Shown: positions 15,429 through 26,338, counted from the first letter of the stretch. The stretch: DNA of 64,000 nucleotides from Neorhizobium alkalisoli (GCF_007829835.1 NZ_VIWP01000003.1:1-64000), one strand, 5' to 3'. Notes: generated by a model from the letters alone, not told the origin. A program made the numbers and translations.

Positions 15429-16985
15429 ATGCCGAACAAGACACCCTTTTACATCACGACCGCGATTTCCTATCCGAACGGCAAGCCGCATATCGGCCAT
15501 GCCTACGAACTGATCGCGACCGATGCCATGGCGCGCTTCCAGCGCCTCGACGGCAGGGACGTGTTCTTCCTGACCGGAACCGATGAGCACGGCCAGAAGA
15601 TGCAGCAGACGGCGCGCGCGGAAGGCATTTCTCCGGAAGCGCTGGCCGAGCGCAATTCCAACGAATTCCGCGCCATGGGCAAGCTCCTGAACGCGTCGAA
15701 CGACGATTTCATCCGTACCACGGAAGAGCGTCACCACAAGGCGAGCCAGGCGATCTGGAACCGGATGGCCGATGCCGGCGATATCTACAAGGACAGCTAT
15801 GCCGGCTGGTATTCTGTGCGCGACGAAGCCTATTACACCGAGGATGAAACCGAGGTTCGCGACGGTGTGCGCTATGGCGGGCAGGGCACGCCGGTCGAAT
15901 GGGTCGAGGAATCGAGCTATTTCTTCAAGCTGTCGGAATACCAGGACAAGCTGCTGAAGCTTTATGAGGAAAACCCGGACTTCATCGGTCCGGCCGAACG
16001 CCGCAACGAAGTGATCTCCTTCGTCAAATCCGGCCTTCGCGACCTTTCGATTTCCCGCACGACCTTCGATTGGGGTATCAAGGTACCGAACGATCCGGCA
16101 CATGTCATGTATGTCTGGGTCGATGCCCTGACGAACTATGTTACCGCCACCGGCTATCTCGACGATCCGCAGGGACCGCGGGCGAAATACTGGCCGGCCG
16201 ATGCGCATATTATCGGGAAGGACATCATTCGTTTCCACGCCGTCTACTGGCCGGCCTTCCTGATGTCGGCAGGCCTGCCCTTGCCGAAGCGCGTTTATGC
16301 CCATGGTTTCGTGCTCGCCAAGGGCGGCGAGAAAATGTCGAAGTCGCTCGGCAATGTGCTCGATCCGTTCGAGCTCATCGAGCATTTCGGCCTTGATGCG
16401 ATCCGCTTTTATCTGCTGCGCGAAATCTCCTTCGGCCAGGACGGCCATTGCAGCGAAGAGGCGATCGGTACCCGCATCAATGCGGATCTTGCCAATGGCA
16501 TCGGCAACCTCGCCAGCCGCTCACTGTCGATGATCGCCAAGAATTGCGACGGCCAGGTGCCGACGCCAGGTGAACTGACGGAAGAAGACCGGCAGATGCT
16601 GGCATCCGTCGATGCGCTGATCGCCATCTGCCGCGAAGAAATGGGCAGCCAACTCATTCACCGCGCGCTGGCCGCGATCATTGCCGTCGTTTCGGAAACC
16701 GACCGCTATTTTGCCGGCCAGCAGCCCTGGGCGCTGAAGAAGACCGATCCGGAGCGGATGGGCACCGTGCTTTACGTCACGGCAGAAGTCGTGCGGCAGC
16801 TCGCCATCCTGCTGCAGCCCTTCATGCCGGGATCTTCGTCAAAGCTTCTCGATCTGGTGGCTGCATCGGCCGATGCCCGCGATTTCGCGGCTCTCGGCGA
16901 GGCAGGCCGCCTGAAGCCCGGCACGCCGATCGACGCGCCGACGCCGGTTTTCCCGCGTTATGTCGCGCCGGAAGCAAAAGCCTGA
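15429..16985 (+). CDS. metG: methionyl-tRNA synthetase
   Basis: 518 residues. HIGH motif at residues 21-24 and KMSKS at about 302-306, with the WVDALTNY methionine-pocket block between them. The length and lack of a C-terminal tRNA-binding domain fit the short alphaproteobacterial form. Charges tRNA-Met. No strong ribosome binding site is seen. Lies 110 bp after holB. Confidence 0.96.
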   Translation: MPNKTPFYITTAISYPNGKPHIGHAYELIATDAMARFQRLDGRDVFFLTGTDEHGQKMQQTARAEGISPEALAERNSNEFRAMGKLLNASNDDFIRTTEERHHKASQAIWNRMADAGDIYKDSYAGWYSVRDEAYYTEDETEVRDGVRYGGQGTPVEWVEESSYFFKLSEYQDKLLKLYEENPDFIGPAERRNEVISFVKSGLRDLSISRTTFDWGIKVPNDPAHVMYVWVDALTNYVTATGYLDDPQGPRAKYWPADAHIIGKDIIRFHAVYWPAFLMSAGLPLPKRVYAHGFVLAKGGEKMSKSLGNVLDPFELIEHFGLDAIRFYLLREISFGQDGHCSEEAIGTRINADLANGIGNLASRSLSMIAKNCDGQVPTPGELTEEDRQMLASVDALIAICREEMGSQLIHRALAAIIAVVSETDRYFAGQQPWALKKTDPERMGTVLYVTAEVVRQLAILLQPFMPGSSSKLLDLVAASADARDFAALGEAGRLKPGTPIDAPTPVFPRYVAPEAKA

Positions 16986-17012
16986 TTTTGAGCATTCCGG
17001 GATTTTATTGAC

Positions 17013-17801
17013 GTGTCCATGCTGATCGATACCCATTGCCATCTGGATTTTGCCGAGTTCGACGAGGAGCGCGACGCGTTGATCGAACGCGCCCATCGGG
17101 CCGGCGTCAAGCAGATGGTGACGATCTCGACACGGGTGAAAAAGCTCGACACGCTGCTCGCCATTTCGGAAAAATATCCGTCGGTTTTCTGTTCGGTCGG
17201 GACGCATCCGAACAATGCCGGCGAGGAACTCGATATCCAGACCGAGGATCTCGTGCGGCTCGCCAACAGCCACGAAAAGATCGTCGCGATCGGCGAAGCC
17301 GGGCTCGACTATTTTTACGACACCCAGACGCCGGCAGACCAGAAGACCGGACTTCTGCGCCATATCGCGGCAGCCCGCGAAACCGGTCTGCCGCTCGTCA
17401 TTCACAGCCGCAGCGCCGACGAGGACATGATCGAGATCCTGACGGCGGAAAGCGGGAAGGGGGCTTTCCCCTTCATTCTGCACTGTTTTTCGGCCGGACC
17501 CGACCTCGCCCGCGTTGGCGTGGAACTCGGCGGTTACGTCTCCTTCTCCGGCATCCTCACCTTCCCGAAGTCGGAAGATATCCGCGCGATCGCCGCAACC
17601 GTGCCGATGGACCGGCTGCTGGTAGAAACGGACGCTCCGTTCCTTGCGCCAAAACGCTGGCGCGGCAAGCGCAACGAGCCGTCCTATGTCGTCAACACGG
17701 CCGAGGTTCTGGCTGAGGTCAAGGGCGTGACTTACGACGAGATCGCCGCGATCACCACGGAAAACGCCTTCCGCTGCTTCTCCAAGATGCCGAGGCTCTG
17801 A
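17013..17801 (+). CDS. tatD: TatD-family metal-dependent deoxyribonuclease
   Basis: 262 residues from a GTG; an ATG two codons in is an alternative. TIM-barrel metallohydrolase with the family's metal ligands visible: HCH near the start, GEAGLDY, IHSR, LHCF and ETDAP. Members act as 3'-5' exonucleases in DNA repair or quality control. Followed after two bases by the metallo-beta-lactamase-fold gene. Confidence 0.93.
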   Translation: MSMLIDTHCHLDFAEFDEERDALIERAHRAGVKQMVTISTRVKKLDTLLAISEKYPSVFCSVGTHPNNAGEELDIQTEDLVRLANSHEKIVAIGEAGLDYFYDTQTPADQKTGLLRHIAAARETGLPLVIHSRSADEDMIEILTAESGKGAFPFILHCFSAGPDLARVGVELGGYVSFSGILTFPKSEDIRAIAATVPMDRLLVETDAPFLAPKRWRGKRNEPSYVVNTAEVLAEVKGVTYDEIAAITTENAFRCFSKMPRL

Positions 17802-17803
17802 CT

Positions 17804-18634
17804 GTGTCGGGATATCGGCGACGCTTCACCATTCTTGGCTGCTCGTCGTCGCCCGGCGTTCCGCGCCTCAACGGCGACTGGGGCGATTGCAATCCCGACA
17901 ACCCCAAGAACCGGCGGACCCGCGCGGCCTTCATGGTGGAGCAGATTGCCCCGGATGGCCAAAGAACCGTCGTCATCATCGATACCGGCCCGGATTTTCG
18001 CGAGCAGATGATCGCCGCCAAGGTGCAGCGCGTCGACGCCGTTCTTTATACGCATGCGCATGCCGATCACCTGCACGGGATCGATGACCTGCGCGGTTAT
18101 TTCATCCTGCAGAAACACCGCATTCCGATCCATGCCGATCCGTTCACGATGGACCGGATCCGCCAGGGTTTTGGATATTGTCTCGAAACGCCGCCGGGCG
18201 GCAATTATCCGCCGATCGTCAAACCCGTTCTGATCGAGACGCTGGACCAGCCGATCGTGATCGACGGTCCAGGCGGCAAGATCGCGTTCCAGCCGCACCG
18301 GCAGATGCATGGCGATATCCATTCGCTCGGCTTCAGGATCGGCAACGTGGCTTATTGCAGCGATGTCAGCGATTTCCCGGCAGACAGTGTCGCGAAGCTC
18401 GGCGGCCTCGACACGCTGATTATCGATACGCTGCAATACGCATACCATCCGAGCCATCTGTCCATGGAACAGGCGCTCGATTGGATTGCTCAGCTTGCGC
18501 CAAAGCACGCGATCCTGACACACATGCATATTCCGCTGGATTACGATCGCGTCATGGCCGAGACGCCGGACCATATCGAACCGGCTTATGACGGCATGGC
18601 ATTCGAGACTGACGTTACGGAAGGCGATCTCTAA
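17804..18634 (+). CDS. metallo-beta-lactamase-fold hydrolase (PhnP-like)
   Basis: 276 residues from a GTG two bases after the tatD stop. The N-terminal LGCSSSPGVPR segment and the metal motif THAHADH are followed by later His and Asp ligands (QMHGD, CSDVSD, LTHMH). The layout matches PhnP-type phosphodiesterases, which often follow tatD in alphaproteobacteria. Substrate unknown. Confidence 0.88.
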   Translation: MSGYRRRFTILGCSSSPGVPRLNGDWGDCNPDNPKNRRTRAAFMVEQIAPDGQRTVVIIDTGPDFREQMIAAKVQRVDAVLYTHAHADHLHGIDDLRGYFILQKHRIPIHADPFTMDRIRQGFGYCLETPPGGNYPPIVKPVLIETLDQPIVIDGPGGKIAFQPHRQMHGDIHSLGFRIGNVAYCSDVSDFPADSVAKLGGLDTLIIDTLQYAYHPSHLSMEQALDWIAQLAPKHAILTHMHIPLDYDRVMAETPDHIEPAYDGMAFETDVTEGDL

Positions 18635-18828
18635 CCGCGGGGACGTATCCGCCGGTTTCCATAAGCCTTTGCAGCACAACATATATCATTTAGTTCCATA
18701 ATCTATCTTATCTGACTTTTGTTTAGCCATATGACCGATGAGGCGTCGGCCTCCACTCGCTGATTGTCGTATGTCTCGCCTCTACCGAAATGCGACCTTT
18801 GTTTTGATACTCACCGTGGATCACGCCA

Positions 18829-19701
18829 TTGACCTCCCGCCGTATCTTTTCGCCCGCTCCGCCTGACCGGATCTCGCATGTCACCCCACCGGATGGAACG
18901 CGCATTGCCATCTACGAATGGGGTGATGAAAATCTGCCGTCGATCGTGCTCATGCACGGCATATACCAGTCGGCCCTCAGCTGGCACCGGCAGTTTTCGG
19001 ATTCGGATCTCGTCAGCCGCTACCGGCTGGTTGCCATCGATCTTCGTGGCCATGGCGCATCCGACAAACCGTATGGCGAAAGCTTTTATCGGGACGGTCT
19101 TCGTTTTGCGGCGGATATCGCAACGGTGATCGATAAGCTGCAGCTTTCCCGTCCGGTTCTGTGCGGCTGGTCCTTTGGTGGCCGGGTCGTCAACGACTAT
19201 CTGTCGGTGCATGGTGACGCCGGGCTTGGCGGCATCGTTTATGTCGGCGCGCGTTCCGTGCCGACTCTGCCGGACGAGCCGCCCGCATCGTCGCGCTTCA
19301 CATCCGCCAGCCGCAATGCCCGCAGCGAAGATCCGGCTGCCTTCATCCGTGGGACACGGCAGTTCGTGCGCCTGTGTTTCCACCGTGCGCCGTCACGCGC
19401 GGAACTCGATGCGCTGGCGATGAGCAGCATGCAGACGCCGCTCTATGTCCGTAATCAGACGCTTGGGCGCAAGATGGACTATTCCGCGGCACTGAGCGCC
19501 GTTCGCGTGCCGACGCTGATCGTGCATGGCCGGCAGGACGCGATCATCACCTTTCGCGGCGCCGAACTGAGCGCCGCGGCAATCGGCCATGCACAACTGA
19601 TCGACTATGACGATGTCGGCCATGCGCCCTTTGCCGAGGATCCCGAAAGGTTCAACCGGGATCTCGATCGCTTCATGCAGTCGCTTTCTGGGACGCCATG
19701 A
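18829..19701 (+). CDS. alpha/beta hydrolase
   Basis: 290 residues from a TTG, the only start after an in-frame stop at 18805. Alpha/beta-hydrolase fold with HG near residue 43, nucleophile elbow GWSFGG near residue 112, acid in GRQDA and catalytic His in GHAPF. Probably an esterase or lactonase-type enzyme. Substrate unknown. The 190 bp before it hold no gene. Confidence 0.88.
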   Translation: MTSRRIFSPAPPDRISHVTPPDGTRIAIYEWGDENLPSIVLMHGIYQSALSWHRQFSDSDLVSRYRLVAIDLRGHGASDKPYGESFYRDGLRFAADIATVIDKLQLSRPVLCGWSFGGRVVNDYLSVHGDAGLGGIVYVGARSVPTLPDEPPASSRFTSASRNARSEDPAAFIRGTRQFVRLCFHRAPSRAELDALAMSSMQTPLYVRNQTLGRKMDYSAALSAVRVPTLIVHGRQDAIITFRGAELSAAAIGHAQLIDYDDVGHAPFAEDPERFNRDLDRFMQSLSGTP

Positions 19702-19731
19702 AGGTGTCTCCCTGACATCAGTTGCTGACGG

Positions 19732-20211
19732 TCATTCAGCAGCAAAACTCTTCAGCGCATTATCTTCAAGCCGATAGCGGATCCATTCGGTCAGGGGTTC
19801 CGCACCAACCGCGTCATAGACCTTGATGGCGGGCGTGTTCCAGTCGAGCACGCTCCATTCGAAGCGCGCACAGCCATGGTCGACCGCGATGGCCGCAAGC
19901 CGTTTCAGCAGGGCCTTGCCGGCGCCGAGCCCCCTCGCCTTGGGCGTCACATAGAGATCCTCGAGATAGATGCCGTTCTTGGCTTTCCAGGTCGAATAGC
20001 TGAAGAACCAAATCGCCATGCCGATCGGCTCGCCATCCGCTTCAGCGATCAGCGCATGCGTGACACTGCCTGGGCCGAAAATCGAACTCTCGATCGTCTC
20101 AACGGTTGCCTCGACCTCATGCTCGGCCTTTTCGTAGATGGCGAGTTCGCGGATGAAGTGAAACAGCGTCGAGGCGTCCTCGGGGCTCGCCTCGCGGATG
20201 GTGATGGTCAT
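19732..20211 (-). CDS. GNAT acetyltransferase, spermidine/diamine type
   Basis: 159 residues. The middle YLEDLYVTPKARGLGAGKALL contains the acetyl-CoA loop (RGLGAG), and the later WSVLDWNTPAIKVYDAVGA resembles the SAT1-like (spermidine/thialysine acetyltransferase) group. Acetylates a small amine. The exact substrate is not readable. Confidence 0.85.
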   Translation of the reverse strand: MTITIREASPEDASTLFHFIRELAIYEKAEHEVEATVETIESSIFGPGSVTHALIAEADGEPIGMAIWFFSYSTWKAKNGIYLEDLYVTPKARGLGAGKALLKRLAAIAVDHGCARFEWSVLDWNTPAIKVYDAVGAEPLTEWIRYRLEDNALKSFAAE

Positions 20212-20269
20212 GACCTGTCTCTATGTTTTATGAGGATTTTTTTGAAAAGCAGCGAGGTCCGGACGCCTT

Positions 20270-20854
20270 TTATTCGGCGGCGTCCTTCACCTCGATCGCT
20301 TCGATCTCGTAGCTATAACCGTCCAGCATGCCATAGGCCTGCTCGATCGTTTCGATTTCGCTCTGGGCCTTGCCGATCGCGTCCTGAATAGTCTCGCAAC
20401 GGGCCTTCAGCATGCGGCCGAGCACATCGGTTTCCGGCTTGCGGCCGATACGGTCGATATGATTGCGGATACGGGCGCGATGGCGCTCCATTTCAAGGAT
20501 GTGGAAACGGGCGTTGACGACACGGTCCGTCAGCTTGCGGCGCATGGAGGCGACCGGATCGAAGGAACCGGGTTCGCGTTCGTCGAGAATCATCTCGTTG
20601 ACCAGGGTTTCCAGAATGACCAGGCCCTGCAGGTCCTTGGTATCGGCAAGCTCGGGATCATAGCCGGTATCGTCAAAAACCTTGCGGCGGACGGGATCGT
20701 TCAGGATCTCGTAGGCAGTCTTGATCTTGCCGAACAGGTCGACGTCGCCGCCGGCATCCGGATGCGCAGATTTCGCCCGCCTGCGATAGGCAGATTTGAT
20801 CGCGGCTGCATCCGCTTCGCGGGAAACGCCAAGGATTTCATAAGGATCGATCAC
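20270..20854 (-). CDS. J-domain protein
   Basis: 194 residues from the GTG at 20854, chosen because AGGTGG precedes it and family members start with DPYEILGV. A TTG seven codons upstream is possible. J domain at about 1-65 with the HPD tripeptide in AHPDAGG. The rest is a helical, charged region without zinc fingers or the Gly/Phe segment of DnaJ. Would stimulate a DnaK-type Hsp70. The client is unknown. Confidence 0.88.
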   Translation of the reverse strand: MIDPYEILGVSREADAAAIKSAYRRRAKSAHPDAGGDVDLFGKIKTAYEILNDPVRRKVFDDTGYDPELADTKDLQGLVILETLVNEMILDEREPGSFDPVASMRRKLTDRVVNARFHILEMERHRARIRNHIDRIGRKPETDVLGRMLKARCETIQDAIGKAQSEIETIEQAYGMLDGYSYEIEAIEVKDAAE

Positions 20855-20997
20855 AGTGCCACCTGTTTTCGGCAAGTCATAACCAGAATCGTAGCGGCCA
20901 AAGCCGGCGGGCTCAAGCCATTATCCACTCTTATGGCCAATTAGCGGCGAGGCCGACCCCTGCCCGACTTTACCCACATATTCTCCACCCCTGCCCG

Positions 20998-22155
20998 TCA
21001 GCGTCTTCTGAAGGGGCGCCGACCTTCGGCTACGGGCGCCATCAGGAGGCTCAGGATCGCGCATGGCAAGAGAACCACGAATGTGCCGACAAGGCTTACA
21101 TGTTCGGCGATGAAACCGAGCAAGGGCGGCACGCCGATGGTCGAAAGCATCAGCGTCAGCGCCAGCGCTGCCAGGTTTTCCGAAGGCTGGCCCTTTCCGA
21201 ACGCGATCGTCGTCGAGACTGCCAGCGGAAATGCCAGCGCGATGCCGCAGCCGATCACGAAAAGCGCCAGCCCGGCCTGTATCAGGCTGGATGTCGTCAC
21301 CAGAAGCAGGATGCCGGCAATGACGGCGATTGCGGAACTGCGGACAAGCGTGACGGGTCCAAAAGCTTCGCGCAGCTTGTCGCCGGAAAGCCGGGTCAGA
21401 CCCATACCGACGGTGAAGGTGGCATAAAGGATGCCCGCCGTCTGCGGATCGGCGCCGAGATGTTCGCGCAAGAAAAAGATACCCCAGTCATAAACCGCGC
21501 CCTCAACGATGCAGAGGCCGAAGACCATCACGCAGATCAAAAGGATTGCACGATCAGGCAGGACATAGGCCGATCGCTTGGCACTTGCTGTGGTTGCCGC
21601 TCGTGGCGCGGCATCACGGGCCGTAATGCGTTGCACGAACACACATGCCAGGATGACGAAGATGGCCGCCGCCATCTGCTGGGCGAAAGGGGTCACCTCC
21701 CGTTCGGCGAGAAAGCCGGAATAGAGCGAACCGATCAGCAGGCCGACCGACCAGAAGCCATGGCTGCGGGCCAGAACCTTGGTGCCGGTGCGCTGTTCGA
21801 TGCCGGCCGAGATCATGTTCGCGGAGACATCGAAAATCGTCCGGAAGAAGCCGAACAGGAAGAAGCAGACAAGAAACAGCGGCAAGGGTGCGATCGTCAG
21901 CACGGGGGTCAGAAGCGCGCAGACAGGAAGCGTCACGATCGCTGTCAGGCGCGGCGTCAGGCGGTCGTTGATACGGCCGGCCAGAGGCAGCGCAAGGAAT
22001 GTCCCGACGGGGGCGCTCAGAAGCGCCATTCCAAGCACCGCCTTGTCAACGCCGAGTGACATCTGGATTGCAGGCAGGCGGGTGAACAGCGAGACGAAGA
22101 GAATGGCATTGCAGAAATAAAGCAGCGCCGGAGGGAGCAGGATCATCGGGGGCAT
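20998..22155 (-). CDS. MFS transporter
   Basis: 385 residues with about 12 membrane helices and an Asp/Arg loop (GRINDRLTPR) between helices 2 and 3, the motif-A position of the major facilitator superfamily. The substrate cannot be told. The arrangement resembles sugar- or drug-efflux MFS proteins. Confidence 0.88.
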   Translation of the reverse strand: MPPMILLPPALLYFCNAILFVSLFTRLPAIQMSLGVDKAVLGMALLSAPVGTFLALPLAGRINDRLTPRLTAIVTLPVCALLTPVLTIAPLPLFLVCFFLFGFFRTIFDVSANMISAGIEQRTGTKVLARSHGFWSVGLLIGSLYSGFLAEREVTPFAQQMAAAIFVILACVFVQRITARDAAPRAATTASAKRSAYVLPDRAILLICVMVFGLCIVEGAVYDWGIFFLREHLGADPQTAGILYATFTVGMGLTRLSGDKLREAFGPVTLVRSSAIAVIAGILLLVTTSSLIQAGLALFVIGCGIALAFPLAVSTTIAFGKGQPSENLAALALTLMLSTIGVPPLLGFIAEHVSLVGTFVVLLPCAILSLLMAPVAEGRRPFRRR

Positions 22156-22380
22156 CCGGGACGAATCATCACCCGCATTGGTGCCAGCGCTGGGGCTTTA
22201 GAACAAGCGATGAAGATGGGACCCTGCCCTGCGGCCATCGACATTCCAGCCGTTTCCGACATGCCGGATCGGCCACGGCCTGTTCACAACCGCGCGCGTG
22301 CCTGAAAAATCCGCTCCCCCCATCTTTTCCTCAGGCGCGAATGCGCTACCCTTCAAAGCGGTCGCCCTTGGAGAAAGCCG

Positions 22381-22806
22381 ATGCCTTATCGACATGCGTC
22401 CGTAATCGCGTTCCTGGTCCTCTTCCTTGCAACCGCCGCCCGTGCCGAAGATCCGGTCGCGGACGCGCAGGCCGTCATTTCAGGCCAGATCGCCGCCTTG
22501 ATGAGTGACGATGCCGACAAGGCCTATTCCTACGCTTCACCCGGCATACGAGATCTTTATCCGGACAAGAATGCCTTTCTCGCCATGGTGCAGAAGAATT
22601 ACGAACCCGTCTATCACGCCGGCACTTATGCCTTTGGCCGGTCGAAGCTCGTGGGTGGCGGCGAAGTCGTGCTGCAGGAGGTTTTGATCGGCGCCCGACA
22701 GGGTACGGACTGGACGGCAATCTATGAGATGCGACTAATGGACGACGGGTCCTACAAGATCAACGGCGTGCGGATGATGCGCAATACCGGTAGCCAGGGT
22801 ATCTGA
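22381..22806 (+). CDS. DUF4864 periplasmic protein
   Basis: 141 residues. A signal peptide (about 1-22, ARA|ED) is followed by a compact alpha+beta domain like DUF4864, with the SDDADKAYSYASP segment typical of that family. GGAGAA precedes the ATG. Function unknown. Convergent with tgt. Confidence 0.8.
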   Translation: MPYRHASVIAFLVLFLATAARAEDPVADAQAVISGQIAALMSDDADKAYSYASPGIRDLYPDKNAFLAMVQKNYEPVYHAGTYAFGRSKLVGGGEVVLQEVLIGARQGTDWTAIYEMRLMDDGSYKINGVRMMRNTGSQGI

Positions 22807-22829
22807 ATACCCTTTCCGGCAGGCCGGGA

Positions 22830-22859
22830 CGAGGGCAGATAGGACCGCCCTCGCCTTTT
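22830..22859 (+). terminator. rho-independent terminator after the DUF4864 gene
   Basis: CGAGGGC (22830-22836) pairs with GCCCTCG (22847-22853), followed by CCTTTTG. Confidence 0.65.
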
Positions 22860-22866
22860 GGAATGG

Positions 22867-23997
22867 TCAAATCGGGTCGATATCGCCCTTTGCCCAAGCT
22901 TCCTGTGTCTCGGCATAAAAATCTGCAAAGCGGCCTTCAGCGATCGCCTGCCGGATGCCCTTCATCAGGTCCTGGTAATAGTTCAGGTTGTTCCAGGAGA
23001 GCAACATGCCGCCCAGCGCCTCGTCGGCACGCATAAGGTGGTGCAGATAGGCACGGGAGTAATCACGGGCTGCCGGGCAGTTCGATTCTTCGTCGAGCGG
23101 GCGCTTGTCTTCGGCGTGACGGGCATTGCGGATATTGACCTTGCCGCGGCGGGTGAAGGCCAGCCCATGGCGGCCGGAACGGGTCGGCATAACGCAGTCG
23201 AACATGTCGATGCCGCGGGCAACCGATTTCAGCATGTCGTCCGGCGTGCCGACGCCCATCAGGTAACGCGGCTTTTCGGTCGGCAAGACCGGCAGCGTCG
23301 TTTCGAGCATGGACAGCATCACGTCCTGCGGCTCGCCGACCGCAAGCCCGCCCACGGCATAACCCTTGAGGTCAAGTTGCTTCAGACCTTCGGCAGAGCG
23401 GATGCGCAGCGCCGGCTGGTCACCGCCCTGGACGATGCCGAACATCGCCTTGCCCGGCTGCTCGCCAAAGGCGACGCGGCAGCGCTCGGCCCAGCGCAGC
23501 GACAGTTCCATCGCACGCTCGATTTCCTTCGGCTCGGCCGGCAGCGCCACGCACTCGTCCAGCTGCATCTGAATGTCGGAGCCAAGCAGGCCCTGGATCT
23601 CGATCGAGCGTTCCGGCGACATGTGGTGCAGAGAACCATCGACATGGCTCTTGAAGGTCACGCCCTTCTCGTCGAGCTTGCGCAGGCCCGACAGCGACAT
23701 CACTTGGAATCCTCCCGAATCGGTGAGGATCGGGTGTTTCCAGCGGATCAGGTCATGCAGGCCGCCGAGGCGGGCAACGCGTTCGGCGCCTGGCCGCAGC
23801 ATCAGATGATAGGTATTGCCGAGGATGATGTCAGCGCCGGTATCGCGGACCTGGTCGAGATACATGGCCTTGACGGTGCCGACGGTTCCGACCGGCATGA
23901 AGGCCGGCGTGCGGATCGTGCCGCGCGGCATTGTGATCTCGCCGAGGCGGGCGCCGCCATCGGTGGCCTTGAGATTGAACTGAAAGGTCTCGGTCAT
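22867..23997 (-). CDS. tgt: queuine tRNA-ribosyltransferase
   Basis: 376 residues from the ATG at 23997, which overlaps the queA stop (ATGA). The frame continues upstream only as a shadow of queA. Exchanges guanine-34 for preQ1 in GUN tRNAs. The SGGFQ substrate block, the GGLAVGE loop and the nucleophile region DCVMPTR are seen. The zinc site cysteines expected near the C-terminus are partly outside what I checked. Translationally coupled to queA. Confidence 0.95.
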   Translation of the reverse strand: MTETFQFNLKATDGGARLGEITMPRGTIRTPAFMPVGTVGTVKAMYLDQVRDTGADIILGNTYHLMLRPGAERVARLGGLHDLIRWKHPILTDSGGFQVMSLSGLRKLDEKGVTFKSHVDGSLHHMSPERSIEIQGLLGSDIQMQLDECVALPAEPKEIERAMELSLRWAERCRVAFGEQPGKAMFGIVQGGDQPALRIRSAEGLKQLDLKGYAVGGLAVGEPQDVMLSMLETTLPVLPTEKPRYLMGVGTPDDMLKSVARGIDMFDCVMPTRSGRHGLAFTRRGKVNIRNARHAEDKRPLDEESNCPAARDYSRAYLHHLMRADEALGGMLLSWNNLNYYQDLMKGIRQAIAEGRFADFYAETQEAWAKGDIDPI

Positions 23998-25082
23998 CGG
24001 TCTTTCCGGAAAAGCAGGCTGGAATCGCCATAGGAATAAAAACGGTAGCCCGTCGCGATCGCATGGGCATAGGCCTCCCGCATCGTCTCGAGGCCCGCGA
24101 AAGCCGAAACGAGCATGAACAGCGTCGATTTCGGCAGGTGGAAATTGGTCATCAGCATGTCCACTGCCTTGAAGCGGTAGCCGGGCGTGATGAAGATGCC
24201 GGTCGCGCCGCTCCATGGCTGGATCCGGCTATCGTCGGCGGCAGCGCTTTCAATGAGACGCAGTGAGGTGGTACCAACGCAGATCACGCGCCCTCCCCGT
24301 GCCTTGACGGCGTTCAGACGCTCGGCAGTCTCAGCGCTGACATAGCCGATCTCCTCATGCATCTTGTGATCATCCGTATCGTCGGCCTTCATCGGCAGAA
24401 ACGTGCCGGCGCCGACATGCAGGGTCACGAAATGCCGTTCGATGCCGGCGGCATCCAAGGCCGCAAAGAGATCCGGCGTGAAATGCAGGCCCGCTGTCGG
24501 CGCCGCCACGGCGCCCTTCTCGCGGGCATAGATCGTCTGGTAGTCCTTGCGGTCCTTTTCATCCTCGGGACGCTTGGCAGCGATATAGGGTGGCAGCGGA
24601 ATATGGCCGACCGCCATGATCGCCTCGTCCAGCGCCGGGCCGGACAGATCGAAGCGAAGCGTCACCTCACCGCCCTCGCCCTTTTCCTCGACCGTCGCCA
24701 TCAGCGAACCGGCAAGGCAGGTATTATCACCGGCATGGCCGAACTCGATGCGGTCTCCGATCTTGATGCGCTTGCCGGGCTTGGCAAAGGCCTTCCAGAC
24801 ATCGGCGCCAGCGCGCATATGCAGCGTTGCGGAAACCTGCTGGCCGCCCGCCCCTTCCCGGTGCCGGATGCCTTCCAGCTGCGCGGGAATAACCTTGGTG
24901 TCGTTGAAGACCAGCGCATCGCCGGGCTTCAGGAAGGACGGCAGCTCGAAAACCCCATGGTCGGAAAGGACCGTTTCGCCATCCGGCTGGACGACGAGCA
25001 GGCGGGCGCTGTCGCGCGGGTCGGCTGGCCGCAGCGCAATGTTTTCCTCGGGCAGATCGAAATCGAACAGGTCGACGCGCAT
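23994..25082 (-). CDS. queA: S-adenosylmethionine:tRNA ribosyltransferase-isomerase
   Basis: 362 residues, normal length. Starts with the family's DFDLPE..IA..P segment, then [20 protein letters not shown] and NFHLPKSTL. Adds the ribosyl part of SAM to preQ1 in tRNA, the step after Tgt. It overlaps tgt by four bases, so both queuosine steps are expressed together. Confidence 0.96.
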   Translation of the reverse strand: MRVDLFDFDLPEENIALRPADPRDSARLLVVQPDGETVLSDHGVFELPSFLKPGDALVFNDTKVIPAQLEGIRHREGAGGQQVSATLHMRAGADVWKAFAKPGKRIKIGDRIEFGHAGDNTCLAGSLMATVEEKGEGGEVTLRFDLSGPALDEAIMAVGHIPLPPYIAAKRPEDEKDRKDYQTIYAREKGAVAAPTAGLHFTPDLFAALDAAGIERHFVTLHVGAGTFLPMKADDTDDHKMHEEIGYVSAETAERLNAVKARGGRVICVGTTSLRLIESAAADDSRIQPWSGATGIFITPGYRFKAVDMLMTNFHLPKSTLFMLVSAFAGLETMREAYAHAIATGYRFYSYGDSSLLFRKDR

Positions 25083-25103
25083 GGTAAATCCAGAAAATAC
25101 AAG

Positions 25104-25136
25104 ACCCGCCCCGCCTTGAAGACGGAGCGGGCCAAT
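25104..25136 (-). terminator. terminator between the cyclophilin gene and queA
   Basis: On the minus strand CCCGCTCCG and CGGGGCGGG pair (one T-G), followed by TCTTGTATTTT. It lies in the short gap between the cyclophilin stop and the queA start. Confidence 0.5.
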
Positions 25137-25150
25137 CGGTTAAAACCGGA

Positions 25151-25660
25151 TCAGACGTCGGCAGCGACGCGGACCGAAACGATCGAGTCCGGATCCTTGA
25201 CGGGCTCGCCCTTCTTGATCTGGTCGATGAAGTCCATGCCTTCGATGACCTGGCCCCAGACGGAATACTGCTTGTTCAGCCAGGGAGCGTCGGTGAAGCA
25301 GATGAAGAACTGCGAGTTGGCCGAGTTCGGGCTCTGCGAACGGGCCATCGAGCAGGTGCCGCGAACGTGCGGAACAGCCGAGAATTCAGCCTTCAGGTCA
25401 GGCTTTTCCGAGCCGCCCATGCCGGCGCGCGACGGGTTGAAATCCGAACCACCCTGCTTGCCGAACTTGACGTCGCCGGTCTGCGCCATGAAATCGGGAA
25501 TGACGCGGTGGAAAACAACGCCGTCATAAGCCTTTTCGCGGGCAAGCTCCTTGATCCGCTCGACATGGCCCGGTGCCACTTCCGGCATAAGCTGGATGAC
25601 AACCTTGCCCTTGGTGGTTTCCATGATGATGGTGTTTTCGGGATCCTTGATCTCGGCCAT
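25151..25660 (-). CDS. ppiB: cytoplasmic peptidyl-prolyl cis-trans isomerase (cyclophilin)
   Basis: 169 residues without a signal peptide. The cyclophilin core is clear: FHRVI with the catalytic Arg, MAQTGD, GMARSQSPNSANSQFF, and W in the cyclosporin pocket (VWGQVIEGM). Catalyses proline isomerisation during folding. Its closest paralogue is the next gene, which has a signal peptide. Confidence 0.95.
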   Translation of the reverse strand: MAEIKDPENTIIMETTKGKVVIQLMPEVAPGHVERIKELAREKAYDGVVFHRVIPDFMAQTGDVKFGKQGGSDFNPSRAGMGGSEKPDLKAEFSAVPHVRGTCSMARSQSPNSANSQFFICFTDAPWLNKQYSVWGQVIEGMDFIDQIKKGEPVKDPDSIVSVRVAADV

Positions 25661-25716
25661 TCTTCTTCTCCTTTTTGCAGCGCCCGTCTCTTTTATCGAG
25701 GACGCGCGCCCTTTCG

Positions 25717-26289
25717 TTACTTCTTGCCGACAGTGACCTTGATCATCTTGTCGGGATTGCTGACTTCACCATTGCCGCCCTGGCCACGCTTGATCTTGTC
25801 GACCAGTTCCATGCCGGAAACGACCTTGCCGACGACCGTGTACTGACCGTCCAGGCTTGGGTATTTGGTGAACATGATGAAGAATTGCGAGTTCGCCGAG
25901 TTCGGGCTCTGCGAACGGGCCATGCCGACCACGCCGCGCTCGAACGGGACCTTCGAAAATTCAGCCGGAATATCCGGCATCGTGGAGCCACCCATGCCGG
26001 CCTGTGCAGGGTTGAAATCCTTGCCGCCCTGCTTGCCGAATTTTACGTCGCCGGTCTGCGCCATGAAGCCGTCGATGACCCGGTGGAAGACGACATTGTC
26101 ATATTCGCCCTTGGCGGCGAGCGCCTTGATCTGGGCGACATGCTTCGGCGCAACTTCCGGCATGAGCTGGATGACGACCGGTCCGTCCTTCAGCTGAATG
26201 GTGAGAAAATCGTCCTGGGCTGCGAAAGCCGGCGCGACGAGTGCAGCCAGCGCAAGGGCGCCGGCAAGGGCGAGGCGAAACAGTTTCAT
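25717..26289 (-). CDS. periplasmic peptidyl-prolyl cis-trans isomerase (cyclophilin)
   Basis: 190 residues. A signal peptide (about 1-24, AFA|AQ) precedes a full cyclophilin domain with FHRVI, MAQTGD and SQSPNSANSQFF. It is a duplicate of the neighbouring cytoplasmic enzyme with the same motifs, exported to the periplasm. Confidence 0.93.
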   Translation of the reverse strand: MKLFRLALAGALALAALVAPAFAAQDDFLTIQLKDGPVVIQLMPEVAPKHVAQIKALAAKGEYDNVVFHRVIDGFMAQTGDVKFGKQGGKDFNPAQAGMGGSTMPDIPAEFSKVPFERGVVGMARSQSPNSANSQFFIMFTKYPSLDGQYTVVGKVVSGMELVDKIKRGQGGNGEVSNPDKMIKVTVGKK

Positions 26290-26338
26290 GCAAAACTCCC
26301 GTATCTCTTGAAGATCAGCGCAGCTATCAGCGCCAAGA